Positions 1 to 12,192 of a stretch of DNA of 64,000 bases are shown here, piece by piece; position 1 is the first letter of the stretch; the number at the start of each line of letters is the position of its first letter. The notes beneath the pieces are model-generated. The model did not search any database and was not told the origin of the DNA. It saw only the letters and a program-made list of their open reading frames with translations. Source of the DNA: Rhipicephalus microplus. Lineage: Eukaryota; Arthropoda; Arachnida; Ixodida; Ixodidae. The stretch spans positions 55,901,271-55,965,270 of the forward strand of contig NC_134705.1 in NCBI RefSeq assembly GCF_043290135.1, read 5' to 3'. Both the position numbers and the translations under genes were made by a program.

Positions 1-87
1 CGCATGAGCGGGTTTGTCACGTGGTATATTTTTGTATTTCGTGGGTATTTGTAATGAGCAGAAAAACACTAATACTTAACGGATATA

Positions 88-135
88 AAGATTGATTGAT
101 AAGTGGGGTTTAACGTCCCAACACCAGGATATCAA
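88..135 (-). repeat. Fragment of tRNA-derived tick SINE
   Basis: The stretch with GATTGATTGATA followed by GTGGGGTTTAACGTCCCA matches the head (in this orientation) of the complete SINE at 13185-13439. It then diverges after about 45 bases, so only a 3'-end scrap of the SINE remains. This is direct sequence similarity within the window. Confidence 0.7.
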
Positions 136-1649
136 GATCAAAACTATTTGGACGTTTGAAAACTGATATACAGCTTTCTCATTGAAGTTCTTTATCTATC
201 TTCATTCCTTCCGAAGTTAGTAATTAAACAGATCTAACTAAACAATACTTGAGACCATAAAAAGTAGTCTGACTAACTCCAGGCAACAGTGAGCAGCATG
301 CATTTGGTCGCGTTGTAATTACGTGTTTCGTCACATTTTTATACTCTGGCTAAAATTACTTGGGTCCCCTGTTTATGAAAGCCTTAGATGCCTGAAGAAA
401 TGCGAAATTAGGCCGCTTGTGTCGGAGTCGAGTGGTGACGTGAGCTAGTCATCTAAAAGACTATAATCATGTGCAGACGCCACGTGCAGGAAGTGAAAAT
501 TATGCCACAGATCACCAAAAAGTTCCGTCATTGTGTTGCTACTGTGACTACATGTGAACTAACATTATATCAAGACATCACTAATGTCGACGTTGCTTCG
601 CCAAGCGATGCGAAAACGGCGGACCTAGTTCTTGTTTTGGAGGCAAAGTTACACCGCATTAAAGGCACGAAGCTTCTAAGATGGGTAGAGCACGGTAATT
701 ACATCAACCGAGAAGAAAAGAGAAGATGAATTTTGTCTTCGAGTCATTTCAGGTAAGTTTATTCTCAAATGTAGAGTTTACTTCAAATTCAAAACTTCAG
801 GTAAGTTTATTCTCAAATGTAGAGTTCACTTTTTGGTGCGAGACGTCGAATCTTAGGCATCTTAGTAAACGCGACCAAACAAGCACAAAAGAACGAGACA
901 CATAAGCAGGATGGGAGCAAGTTCAACAAAAGGTTAGAGACATAAAAGAATGTAATTCTACACTCATGCGCATATCTCACAAAAAAGTGCACATGACGCT
1001 ACTATATAAATACCTGCAATGCCACACTCTCTCAACAAGCCCAAACGTCTGCGCGGAATACAATCTATGTTTTCTAATGAAGCAAGAAACAGGGACATAC
1101 ATAATACAGTGACAGAAAAGCACGAAGCGCTGTTTTTTTTTCTGGGGAAGGAAGAACGAGCGACACCTCCTTTTCTTGCAAGCAATTTATGACGAACACT
1201 TGTTTCCGGTGTCTCGAATCGTCCCCAGGATTCCGGCTCACGAGCAGGAGGCGCGCTTTCCCGCACGGTGGGGGCAAGGCTCCACGTCACTCTAAGGGAC
1301 CGAAGGGAAAACGATAATAACTCCTCTCCCTTTTTGATTTTCTCATTGCTCTCACGGTTTCAAGTAGCCACTGTATGAACCTTTCTTTTGCCGGAGCTAC
1401 AGTATCGTGGTTGCAATAGTGCGAGTTCCCTAGCCTATTAAAATATAATGCACAGCGCCTAAGGGCGCTCTCAGAAATTTCGGCTGTTTTACCGCGTTTG
1501 AATCGCTGCCCTGGAGATGCGCTTGAAGATATCCGACTGCTTTCTGGGATTTAGGTACACTATATGTCTTGTTCATGATGGTATAGAGCGTGTTTGAATC
1601 GCGTGGTAAAAAAAAGTTCCCAGGCCTGTTTTGTTCAGGTTATGACAGC
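136..1649. other. No recognisable gene; short direct repeat at 747-829
   Basis: An open frame at 469-729 (86 codons, +) has no domain I recognise and normal noncoding composition, so I do not call it a gene. Right after it, a segment with TTCAGGTAAGTTTATTCTC is duplicated with a 48-bp period (about 747-780 and 796-829), so two consecutive splice-donor-like CAG|GTAAGT sites occur. The rest of this stretch shows nothing I can name. Confidence 0.5.
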
Positions 1650-1650
1650 C

Positions 1651-1680
1651 GGATGAATGGATGGATGGATGGATGGATAT
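1651..1680. repeat. (TGGA)n microsatellite, 3' tail of LINE-A copy 1
   Basis: About six TGGA units. The other LINE-A copy ends in the complementary ATCC/ATCCA repeats at 63581-63603, so the tract is the element's own 3' terminus and not a chance microsatellite. Confidence 0.8.
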
Positions 1681-2058
1681 AGCTGTACCCTTTAGATCGG
1701 GCGGTGGCTAGCGCCACCAAGCCGTAATATTTAATGAACCCAAAACTATATTTATTTTTTTCCGTAAAAAGTGAGTTTGAGGATTCGTACTTTGCAGTAA
1801 AGAGTTTAATTTTCACTCGTGCCTTGGCTTTAGCCACCAATCAGATAACCTTCTTCTAGTTAAGTCTACTTGCTTAAAGTCTATTTTGCCCTCCAGGTCC
1901 CTAAACCCCAGTGCTTTGAAAAACTCTGCGCCATCATCCGGAACTATAGGGTGAAGCTCTTTACAGAACATTATCAAGTGTTCGGCAGTTTCTTCTTCCT
2001 CTCCACACGCACTGCATACTGTGTCTACCCCTTCGTATTTGGCCCGATATGTCTTGGT

Positions 2059-5000
2059 TCACAGTACTCCCGTCCTTGCCTCAAACAGTAGAGAACTACC
2101 CCGAGTATTATCATAGATCCTTTCCTTGGCAATTTCCTGCTTAAAAGTTCGATAGATCTCTAGTGCGGACTTCTTAATCATGCCCAATTTCCACATGTCA
2201 GTCTCCGTTTCCTTCACTTTCTTCTTAACCGAAAGTTCTTTTCGGTTAGGCCACCTGCTGTTTTCTAAGTATTTACCAGTCAACTTCCTGGTTCGCTTCC
2301 TCCATTTTGTATTAACATTCTTCATGTACAATTAGCTGAAAACCTTCGTAGCCCAACGATCCTCCTTCATTTCTCTCAATCGCTTCTCCAATTTTATCTT
2401 GCTGCAAGCTTCCCTGCCCTCAAATGATGTCCATCCCATATCACCTTGTACTCCCTGATTTGGCGTATTCTCGTGAGCTCCTAAAGCAAGCCTACCTATT
2501 CCACGTTGCATAATTTCTGATCTTGCTTGAATTTCTAATCTCATGCACAAGACCGCATTGCCGAACGTCAGCCCAGGAACCATGACCCCTTTCCATATTC
2601 CTCTCACAACATCATACCTATTGTAATTCCACAGTGTCCTATTTTTCATCACTGCTGCATTACTGTTACCTTTAGTCGTCACGTATATTTCGTGTTCCCT
2701 CAGGTACTCGGTCCCATTGCTTATCTTTATTCATACGCCCAGATATTTGTATTTATCTGTTATCTCCAGCGTGACTTCCTGTATCCTAAGCTCACTACCT
2801 TCGTTGTCACTGAAAATCATGACTGCTGATTTTTCCTTACTGAATCTAAAATCTAACCTATCTCCCTCATTACCGCAGATGTCCATCAATCTCTGCAAAT
2901 CTTTCTTGTTGTTGGCCATTAGCACTATATCATCTGCGTACATTAATGCTGGCAGTGCCTGATCAATAAGTTTTCCTTGTTTGACTAAAGAGAGGTTGAA
3001 ACCCAGCCCACTTCCCTCTAATTCTGCCTCTAATCCTTGTAGGTACATCATGAATAATAAGGGTGACAGGGGGCACCCCTGCCTAAGCCCCCGTTTTACC
3101 TCTGCAGGCTTGGATACCTGTTTTTCACACTTTATAACTACCTTGTTACCTTTATAGATACCCTTTAAAAGATTAGTGACTACATGTTCCACGCCTAGTG
3201 TGTCCAGTATTCCCCACAATTCCTCTTTAACCACGCTATCGTACGCTCCCTTGATATCCAAGAATGCTAGCCACAGGGGCCTGTGTTCCTTTTCTGCTAT
3301 TTCGATGCACTGCGTCAGTGAGAACAGATTGTCTTCCAACCTCCTGTGTTTCCGAAACCCATTCTGCAGTTCCCCCAGCACCCCCTCATCTTATATCCAT
3401 GCCTGCAGTCTTTCCTTTATAATCTGCATCGCCAGCCTGTAGACCACTGAAGCCACTGTTATAGGACGGTAGTTGTTTATGTCAGCTTTGTCCCCCTTTC
3501 CTTAATAGATCATGCTCATCCTGCTAAGTTTCCATCCATCGAGAACTTCACCATCGATTATTATTTTGCTCACTGCCTTTCAGCCTAATTGGAATGTCAT
3601 CTGGGCCTGTTGATGTACTACTAGGAACCCTTTTCTCAGCCCTTTCTCACTCTCGTTGTGAAAATGGAGCCATTGTGCCACTTGACCCATCCTTCTCTAT
3701 TGTGGTGCATAAAGTACTTCTTTGTTGAAAGTTTTCTGTCACCCTTGTTCTTATATATTCAATAGCTTTGTCCCCTTCTAGCCAGGCACCTTGGGCTGTA
3801 GTTATAAAACTCTGCTCTAGGCTCGTCTCATTTCTTAGGGAGTTTAGATGGTTCCAAAGTTTCACAGCTGCCTTTCTATCTTTTTTATGTACTTCTGCCA
3901 GCCACTGAGCTCCCTTTCTTCTAATCTTTTCATTGATCAGAAGGAATGCAGCCCTTCTACAGCTTAGAAACGTTTCCCATTTTCTTTCAACATCATCTGT
4001 CGGTTCACCCAGCTGCTTAGCATGTCTGTGTTCCCTAGAGGCTTCCTGACGTTTTGCTATGGCTGTCTTAACTTCCTCATCCCACCAACTTTTGGGTTTG
4101 TGTCTTCTTTTCCAGGGTGACTTGTTACGCGTCTTAGCAAGCTCTAGCTCAAAGAGTCTAATTAGATTCGTGTATGTCCACACTGTCTTATTATCCTACG
4201 TGATTACTTTATCAATTTGTTTAGTGGCTATTTCAATTTGCCTTTCTGAATAAAAATTCTCCTGTAGTTGCTCATCTTGTCTCCTTCCCACTTTCACTGC
4301 TCTTCCAAAACTTAGCTTGATACGTTTGTGATCACTACCCAGACTTCTGGAGCCACCTTCATCTATGTGCATTCCCCTGAGCTTATCATACATTCTATGT
4401 GACACCAGTGCATAATCTATCGTCGACTGCAGCCTTCCTACCTCCCATGTTATTTGCCCTTCACACTTCTCGGTACTGTTGCAAATGATCAAATCATGGC
4501 TTTCACACATATCCATGATCATTTTGCCTGTCGGGTTGGTATACCCATCTATATCTTCTATGTGCGCATTCATGTCTCCTAGTATAATTATCTCGCACTC
4601 TGTTCCAAACTCCTGAATGTCCTTTAATATACACTCTACCATTGCCTGGTTTTCCTCTCTGGCCTTTGCTCCCGTCCACAAGTACACGAAACCAAGGAGT
4701 GTCATTTGACCTCCCACTTTCCCTTTTAGCCATAAATGTTCCTTGCACTCCTGCTTGACCCTTTGCCAATCTGTACTTTTATGAATGAATGCCCCAATAC
4801 AACCCCCCTTTCTGCTGCCTTCTGTTCTATTACAATATTCCCACGCGTAGTCCGGATTGTTCAGAGGTTGTTCCATGTCAATGAAATGTGTTTCTACAAA
4901 ACCGTATACCATCGGCCTCTCTTCCCTTAGCTGTTCTTCTATCTCTTCCCACTTCAGCCTGTTCCTACTACCCTGCATGTTAATATACCCTATGTCTGAA

Positions 5001-5089
5001 TGGGCTCGGCGCTCGTGGCTACGTCTATTTATGCCCCGGACTCTACCTATCTTAGACATTGGTGCCACTTTGGAATCGTATCTGTCCAT
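2059..5089 (-). pseudogene. LINE-A copy 1 ORF2: endonuclease and reverse transcriptase, broken
   Basis: Domain order on the minus strand is: apurinic-like endonuclease (5089-4196; VYGFVETHF, IILGDMNAHIEDIDG, SDHKRIKLSF), linker (4183-3647), reverse transcriptase (3381-2731) and a C-terminal region (2682-2059). The RT has motif A FLDIKGAYDS, motif B GLRQGCPLSPLLFMMYLQG and motif C ALMYADDIVLMANN, all intact. The enzyme would nick target DNA and prime reverse transcription from the nick. Frames change or stop between 3647 and 3381 and again near 2682-2731 and 2331, so no functional protein is expected. No RNase H follows the RT, unlike LINE-B and LINE-C in this window. Confidence 0.88.
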
Positions 5090-5132
5090 AACACCTGTGG
5101 AAGAGTCTCCCTAGTTTTTTCCTCGTTACTAG

Positions 5133-6239
5133 CTATCCTGCACCCCGAAGGGCTCGCTTGCCCCCCAAAAAAGCTACTGCGCGTCCTGCAAGCCACCAAC
5201 CCACCTCATGACCTAGCCGCCCATCGAAGTGAATTCTGTCTCGTTGAAAACCACCCCACCTATGCACCTCTCTGTTCATTTCCACCACCTCAAAGCCTTT
5301 CTCTCGACTCATCCGCCCTATCTCTTGGTTTGCGTTGACAACTGCTCTTTGCAGGTTGCTATCACGCACCGGTACCTCTGGTATCGTGCATATCACTACC
5401 TGTATTTTAGGAGAAGTGGCGCGCATGTCATCGACGCCTTTCGCCAGTGTGGATGCTAGTCCTGCTGTATCTTCATTTAAGACATCGTTTCAACCGCCTG
5501 AAATTGTCACGAGGTTTCGTCTATCAGCTGTAGTTTTGAGCTTTGCGCTCGCTTGCCTCATGACTGCTTCAAGCTTGCGTCCTGGGAATGCCCCTACTAC
5601 AACCCTCTTGTCACATCTTACCCCCTCTTTTATGGCTTCTGTGCATCGATTTAAATTCAAGTCCCCGGCGATTATCACATGCTGTGACTTTTCAGCTGGA
5701 GCGTCCTGCACCTGTGAGGCTACTTGCACCTGTGACGCCGGCTGCTTTGTCCCCTCCCAGCCCCACCACTACCTCGCTGAAGCTGGGCCTTGCGACAGTT
5801 GAACCGGCTAAACCTGTTTTTTCCAAACTTGCTTGCTCTTCCTTCGCCACTGTTCTGGTTGCCGTTTCTCTACTGTTCTCTCCGTAGGCCGCTTCTTTGT
5901 TCAGCTTCGCTAGTGCTTCCTCGGTGGACTTCAGTCTTTCTCCCATTGCCCTCGTTTTCTCTTGCTCTGTCGCCAACGCAGTCTCAAGCTCATCGATTCT
6001 CACCAGCAGTTCACTTTGGGCAACCATCATTTTCTCCATTTTTTCCTCGACCTCACATTGCCTACACTTCGCGTCAACCTCTTCTCTCAACCGCAAGGCA
6101 CTGCGCCGTGCTCCCGACCGGGTTGCAGAAATTAGGTGCCTTTTCACATCTTCTAACCACTACCACCAACCGCTTCTACGCTCTGGTCCACTTTCAAACT
6201 CACTCCACATCCTGAACAGTTTACAGTCTTTTTAACCAT
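5133..6239 (-). pseudogene. LINE-A copy 1 ORF1: zinc motif, coiled coil and SGNH esterase domain, broken
   Basis: An ATG at 6239 opens a frame starting MVKKTVNCSGCGVS, with a CxxC pair followed later by a second pair (AKCRQCEVEE) and a heptad-rich coiled coil (6147-5692). The C-terminal half looks like an SGNH hydrolase: block I is VIIAGDLNLNRC, block III is SGG-stop-ND, and block V is DRIHFDGRLGHE. CR1-type ORF1 proteins carry such esterase domains. Two lesions are notable: the block I serine (expected GDS) is leucine here (TTG, one transition from TCG), and a TGA splits the GxND motif. A further stop lies near the zinc motif. Together these mark a dead ORF1. The family is inferred from motif order, without an alignment. 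Confidence 0.72.
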
Positions 6240-6640
6240 GTCTTTCTGACACCAATTGTCCTTATACTCGGTAATCACTAAACTCGAGCCGTGCACTACG
6301 AAAAAAAAGAAAGTCTAAGCTCTACTGCAAAAATTTGCGTGTTCAATGTACGCGCACCTCCCCCACGGGGTGACGAAAGAAAAAAAAACAACAACAAAAA
6401 ACTTTAAAAACACACACTCCCGCACTAACTCATAAATACCTGGTGACTGGCTCCCGAAAAAGTCATACCATAAAAAAGTGCTACGAAGATTAAAACCGCT
6501 GCCTTTTAATTATAAAGACAAGCTCAAAACATGCAAAAACACTTATCTGCGCAGTCGATCCGGAGCGCTCGAAAAACACGTCCATTTACCGTGATAGCCC
6601 GAACAGAACTCGCCATCAAGCCCTCGTAGCTCTATCTAGC

Positions 6641-6980
6641 GTTGGAATGGTTTACTACATGGTTCCACGTAAAAATTGAAATAGGGTGCGCGTGAAAAAA
6701 GGGGCTTCCTGTGGAAGGCACTTATGACTCCGCGAAACGGTATTTAGGGTTCGTTGAGGTAAATATCTGTAGTATAGCACATCAATAGTGTATTGTTAAA
6801 AGGGATGAAATGCACGTTGCTAAACATCCAGTGTATGTACGACATAGACCCCTCAATTTACAGCACATTCTCGAGTTTTACAGGTTGCATAGTAGATTTA
6901 GCTATCTACTAATTAGTTAATTAGTGCTAATTAACGAATGTATCTTAGGTTAGACTTTGAAAGCGCGAGTAATATTCACT
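6641..6980. other. Intergenic, nothing recognised
   Basis: AT-rich sequence without an open frame or repeat I can name. Confidence 0.4.
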
Positions 6981-7860
6981 GGGCGCGGTATTACGGATGG
7001 TGGTATCAACTCGCCGTCTGCACCGCTTAAATCCGGCAGACCTCAGGGATCCGTCCTCGGGCCTCTTTTCGGTTTATATCAATAATGCCACCCGTGATAT
7101 TGGAGCAAATCTAAAGCTTTTTGCAAATGCCTGCGCGCTTTAAAGTAGTTAACGCATCCAGCAACCAGGTTCTTTTAAATAACTCTTTTAAATAATTGGT
7201 GTACAAAAAAACAGATGACCTTTAACGTGAGGAAAAATCTAGCGATAACCATAACCTGCAAAAAAGATCCACTAAAATTCTAATACAACCTAGGCAATCA
7301 ATTCTTGTCCTTTGTCTCACAGTATACGCACCTTGCTCTTGTTATCACATCTAAATTAAAATGGAACGAACATGTTTGTTATACTGAGAAATGGCTTTGA
7401 AAATACAAGGCGACCTAAGACGGGCACACGCTAAGGCAATCGGCAAACCTAAATGACTGCATGTGAAACGTACGTAATACCAATACTACAATATTCATCG
7501 GCTGTCTGAGACCCGCACATGCAAGCTAACGCAGATAAACTTGAATCAATACAGCGAAAAGCTGTAAAATCTATATTCAATACCTAAAGGTAACACATCT
7601 CCGTCAGTTCTTCTGGAAGGTGCTAAAGTAGAAAGCCAGGAATGGAGACGTTATGGCGAAATAGCGAAGCTGTTTTATCGCATATATAATAATAAGCTGA
7701 CAATACAAAAAAAACTAATTATATGAAACCAATTTTGCGCCACGAAACGCGTGCCTCCAATCTCAAAAGAGTGACTGAGCCCCTATATACAGGTACCTTT
7801 TTTTTTTCGAACAAGCAGAGAGTGGAACATTACGCCACCAAAGATTCTTGAAAGCGTAGA
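6981..7860 (+). pseudogene. Decayed non-LTR reverse transcriptase fragment (CR1/Jockey-like)
   Basis: Translation in shifting frames gives a motif-B-like stretch (GRPQGSVLGPLF), then VYINNATRDIGANLKLF where LFADD is expected (read here as LFANAC), then ADKLESIQRKAVKSI, a thumb-region motif common in LINE polymerases. It has many stops. The upstream endonuclease part is absent, so it is a 5'-truncated, old copy. Both ends are approximate. Confidence 0.65.
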
Positions 7861-8929
7861 TCTCAACTAGTTTCTTCGTGCTTTAGCTGTTTCACATTGC
7901 TCATAACTACACCTTCATATATATTACAGTGCGATTCATTTTAATACCCATCTTGATCAGGCTGATTGCTTGAGGTTCGATGCCTCGCTTCTGCACGATT
8001 CCTAAATGCTTCAATTCGGCAATGTCTCGCTTCTTAATATTGCCGACTTTATTTCTGCTACAGTTAATATTTGAGTTCTTTTTATTTTTTACAAAAAACA
8101 ATATAACCTTGTGGACACTGTATTTATAATTTTTGTTTTGTTTTGTGCATTGTGGCCATTCTTGGGATTGTGGACCATGTTTCATGTCGCTTCTCTTTTT
8201 TGTTTTGCGTTTTGAATCATCACGCTTTCGTTCAACACTATCTATACTGCTGTACCTTTTACACAATGTTGCGTCCACTGCGCCACACACCCCTGCCCAA
8301 TGTCCGGCACTAGACCTGCAGTTTTTCTCTAAAATAAGTAAGAAATGTTTAAATAAATAAAACCACTTCCTTTTTTATTGTGCAACCCTCTAATTTAATG
8401 ATAGAAAACTGAAATATTAACGGAAGTAAGTTAAAAGAGAGAGTTGTAATGCTGAAAGGCGGGGAGGTTCAATTTGTTAAGAACAAATAACCCTGTTTGC
8501 GCTGTGTTATGTGCACGTTAGCTATAATACGAAGCGTACGTAATAGGGAACTGAGTTTATTAGTTTCAAAAAAGGCATTTGCGCGCAGCACGGTCCAAAT
8601 GGTCCAAGCGTTAGCTTTTGAGTCCACTGTGGGCCATAAAAGGGGCGAGAAGCACAAAGGACAGGCAACCAGTGCACGGGCCCACTGATTGCCCCGATAG
8701 TCCATCAGTCCCCGGGCGCGCAGCGTCCAGTATAGTGGGGGGGGGGGGGTCAAGGTGGAGGGCAGGGTGCATCCCTGCATCCCTTGAAGCGGCAATGCCC
8801 GGTCTAAAGCCTCTCCATGCGTTTTCCGCTAGAAGACGTGATGGGAGGCTTTAACTTCAACAAACCAAAACTCCGGCTGAAACGTTTCTTTTCTACGATG
8901 ACCGCCGTTCATTCAAGCATTCTGTGAAA
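7861..8929. other. Intergenic; poly-G run near 8734
   Basis: No gene recognised. A homopolymer of about 12 G lies around 8736-8747. Small open frames at 7907-8290 and 8469-8795 are low complexity and carry no domain. Confidence 0.4.
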
Positions 8930-9420
8930 CTGGCGGGTGACCACTGGTTGTCCTTTGTGGAGCTACCGGCAACGCGAGGCGTCTTCTTAATCAGGTGTAA
9001 CCTTTCAAGGTGGTTCTGGCAGAATGGCTGAGATGTGTGTTCGCAGCTCGCAAGAAAACATGAGAATTGCCGATACCTGGCCCGTCGGGCTCATTGGAGT
9101 TGCTTGAAAAAAAAAACGTGCAATGCGCCGCTGTAATGACCCCGCAGAGTATGTTGCAAGAGCACGTTTCAGCTCTACGACGTAGCGTTTGGCCTGTTCG
9201 TTTGTGGCTGGGTGGTTCGGTGCAGATTTCATCCCTGTGATGCAGTTGTCCCTCGTAGAATTTCTGTATTTTGGCTGACAGGAATGGGATTCCATTGTTT
9301 GAAACCACTTTTTGGGGTAATCCGAAAGTTTTGAACAACAAGCGCAGGAAATCGATGGCAGCTGTCAATGTTGTTCAGTTCACATGGCGACATTCAACCC
9401 ATTTACTGTAGGCACAAGAA
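8930..9420 (-). pseudogene. Ty3/Gypsy integrase relic
   Basis: On the minus strand, IDFLRLLFKTFGLPQKVVSN then NGIPFLSAKIQKFYE matches the integrase core, and in another frame HPATNEQAKRYVVELKRAL follows. The second catalytic Asp is replaced (expected SDNG, seen SNNG) and the expected Glu after NGQA is Lys (NEQAKRY). At least one frameshift lies near 9290. No LTRs or other domains remain, so this is an old fragment unrelated to Gypsy-1 or Gypsy-2 at the sequence level I can see. Confidence 0.75.
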
Positions 9421-9709
9421 TAGGACAGCAGCGCAAAACTTGTGGACGAACCAGTGACTAGGAATGCTGCTATCTCCTGGGATAATCACTTGACCAGTGA
9501 CTACACGTGGGTGATCATAGCTGCGTGTCTTCTTTTGAAAAAAAAATATTCCACTTTCCTGACGAATGTATACGTCGTGTCCAATTTTTTCTCAAGTTCC
9601 TGAAAGCTTTTATAATAAATTTATTTAACATAGTCTAGGCTTCCGTAAACACAAGTAATGTTCACGAAGCTTTCATCATACTATAGCTGCCTTAAGCATT
9701 TAGTTTAAA
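9421..9709. other. Intergenic, nothing recognised
   Basis: No open frame or repeat that I can name. Confidence 0.35.
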
Positions 9710-10480
9710 ATGGTTCATATTTATTTATTGGTTTCTTTTTTATTTGTTCGCTGTGCCAGCAGTGTAGCCAAAAACTTCTTTCGAGTGGAGGCTTTGCCGT
9801 TCCTTATGCATGCTGGTGCATCTCTTTGCATGTGTATGGGAACACAAGCACCCCCCCCCCCCCGCCCTCTCACCCCAGCAATGCTTATGCCAGGGTCTGT
9901 GCGATTTTTGCAGCTGAAGTGAGTTCTGACACCAAAAAGACGCCCAAATTCAGCGTTCCTATGGTTTTATGCTTGAAAAAACTGGAACAAGTTACTGCAG
10001 TGGTAATATTTGGTCGGTGATAGGCTCTATCTCATAAAGAGAAAATTGTTGCTGAGGCTTGATAAGGACAAGAAATGAAAGTACTTGTGAATACTTTACT
10101 TTTTACCCTTTGTTTGAATGTGTACAAAGTGCATTTATTACTGATTACTGTGCTTGAGCATATGTTCCTTACCTCTGTTATGATCTTGGCATTCGCATTT
10201 GTTCATAGGTATAATTTGTAAATTTGTGTGCGCCATATTCCTTTTATATTTGTATCGGGATATGTATATAGGTTGCGCACATTTTTTCGCGGCTTGCGTG
10301 TTTGATTTTTCGCGCATTTATTTCAAATGTGTTCAAAGTGAATGTCTAGCAATCTTTTTATTTGTTAAGCACATTGTGGAAATAGATCATAATACAGCTT
10401 TACAACATACTTTTTTTTTCTAAAAAATGAGCTGCGTTGTATTTTGAATGTGCATTTTTTACTACAGGAGACAGCTCTAT
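9710..10480 (+). repeat. Unknown repeat, copy 1 (paired with 16020-16690)
   Basis: Several segments align by eye, in the same order and orientation, with 16020-16690. Examples are TTATGATCTTGGCATTCGCATTTGTT (here) against its partner with ACATCC, and a GCTGCGTTGTATTTTG-type segment near 10430 against CTGCGTCGTATTTTGC near 16635. There is no coding domain. A poly-C run lies at about 9850-9862. It could be an unclassified element or an old segmental duplication. Confidence 0.5.
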
Positions 10481-10484
10481 TGCG

Positions 10485-11290
10485 CCTATAACTCCACATA
10501 GGTACTTTACCTTATCCATGGAAGGTATAGGAGAGGTAGTTTCACTTCTCGAATCAGGTAACAAAAGCTTAACGACCAACTATCGCCCCATTTCTTTTTC
10601 CAGCACGTGCTTCTAACTATTTTATAATACTTCGTAATCGGAAGCATCCTCAGTTTTCTCAACAACACAACATGCTTTTAGGAAATCATAATCATGTGAG
10701 ACTCAACCTGTACCTTTCACTGATCTAATTCTTGATCGTTGATCATCCACTGGCTGCATTTGTTTCAGATTTTGCAAAAGCATTTGATAAAGTATGTCAT
10801 AAACTTCTCATCCACAAGTTACGGAACTTAAATCTTGACATGAACCTATTAAAGTAGGCCGGATGCTGTCTTGCTAATCAGTTAGAGTACGTTACTGCTT
10901 ACGGCTACAGTTCATAAATGTGCCATGTTATCTCAGGAGTGCCGCAAGAGTTGGTAATTGGTCCTTCATTGTTTCTAGTATATATTATTGACCTACTCTC
11001 TCAAGTAGCTTCTAATATCCACCTTTTTGCTGATGAATGCGATACTTTTACAGAAATTACTTCAGGCGACTATTGTTATCACCTACACTCCGATTTAATT
11101 ATAATATGTAACTGGTGCAGCTTGTGGCTAATGGAACTAAATAATAACAAATGTAAAGTAACCATATATTTAGGTCACCTAACTCTTCTCGGGTATACTA
11201 CTTAAATATTCTCCCTTGAGATCAAGTAACCTCGTACAATACTTAGGAATTCATATCACATTCAATCTTACTATACGCATGGTCTTGTGA
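10485..11290 (+). pseudogene. Decayed LINE reverse transcriptase fragment
   Basis: A frame at 10918-11205 reads ISGVPQELVIGPSLFLVYII then HLFADECDTF, equivalent to RT motif B (SGVPQGSVLGPLLF) and motif C with FADD changed to FADE. Upstream, FQILQKHLIKYVIN-like sequence in other frames matches the motif A neighbourhood. It has several frame changes. An old CR1/Jockey-like fragment on the plus strand, not clearly the same family as LINE-A, B or C. Confidence 0.7.
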
Positions 11291-12124
11291 TAGTCCAATG
11301 GTGACTACCCGGTGCCCTGCACAAGCCAGGGTGTAGGAGGAGAATACCCATTTGACAGACAGACGTTTTTTTGTTAACTCGTTGAACGCGAGCAAGGGTT
11401 CGTCTAAGGGTAGGCAGACTACGGAGGCAGCATGGTCCTCCGGCGTCGTCGTCTACACAATGAAAATTCGGTGAACGCCTTCCTCAAACCACATTCCCAC
11501 AAACACAAACGATAAGCTGGGGGAAGGGGGGTAGGATGGACGCCAACTATGGTCAGAGGTCCAGCCGAGCTCCCAACGAAAAAGAATGAACAGTTTTCTG
11601 TTTGCAAAGTCTACCCCCCCCCCCCCTTTTTTTTTTCTCTCAGTAGACGGCTTGACGGAGGGATAATCATTACGGCGGGAGCAGGTTTTTCTTGCCGAAG
11701 TGCTGGTGTGTGGACAATTGCAGAGGAGCCAAAATGGTGTCCGAGTCGGATACGTGGTAGAATTCCGACACTGCTTTCGGCAGAGATAACCACAGCATGC
11801 AGCCAGTGACCCAGTGCTTCCATTTTGGACTCGCTCGCTTCATATAAGGCCTTACGCTGGCTGCTCTCCGTCTCATCATATTTCGGTTCTTGTTTTACTG
11901 CGCATTTGCTATTGAACATTCTTTTTTTATTCTTTCTATGGTGTGCCTGGATGTTCATTCACTCGTTCTTCTTACCTATGAAACAGGCACACGGGAGAGG
12001 TTTTTCTACATGATTAATTTCACTATAATAAAAATTGGCAGATCCCACGTACAGCGGGAATCGATGATATGCGAAACATGCACAAATGAGAAATGTTGAT
12101 AATATCTCTTTAAAATCAGCACAA
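11291..12124. other. Intergenic, nothing recognised
   Basis: It contains a poly-C/poly-T junction at about 11614-11638 and overlapping small frames on both strands (11549-11958), none with a recognisable domain. Confidence 0.35.
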
Positions 12125-12192
12125 TGTTACGAGGTTGAAGTAATCGATGCCGTACATGACTTCCGTGTCATGATTATCATGTTTGGATGTGT

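Larger units (their letters stand above)
1650..6640 (-). mobile_element. LINE-A copy 1, near full-length non-LTR retrotransposon (CR1/L2-like)
   Basis: Read on the minus strand, the element has a 5' UTR (about 6640-6240), ORF1 (6239-5133), ORF2 with AP-endonuclease and reverse transcriptase (5089-2059), a 3' UTR and a tail of tetranucleotide repeats (plus strand TGGA repeats at about 1652-1679). ORF1 with zinc-binding cysteines, coiled coil and an SGNH esterase domain is typical of CR1/L2-group elements, and no RNase H is seen. A second copy lies on the plus strand at 55090-63603 with the same 3' tail. Both ORFs carry stops and frameshifts, so this copy is dead. The 5' limit is approximate. 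Confidence 0.85.

Noticed and set aside
469..729. Possible small protein gene
   Set aside because: No recognisable domain, no splice or promoter support; length is within chance expectation.
8734..8747. Poly-G run as a regulatory G-quadruplex
   Set aside because: A single homopolymer run without the spaced G-tract pattern; no gene nearby.
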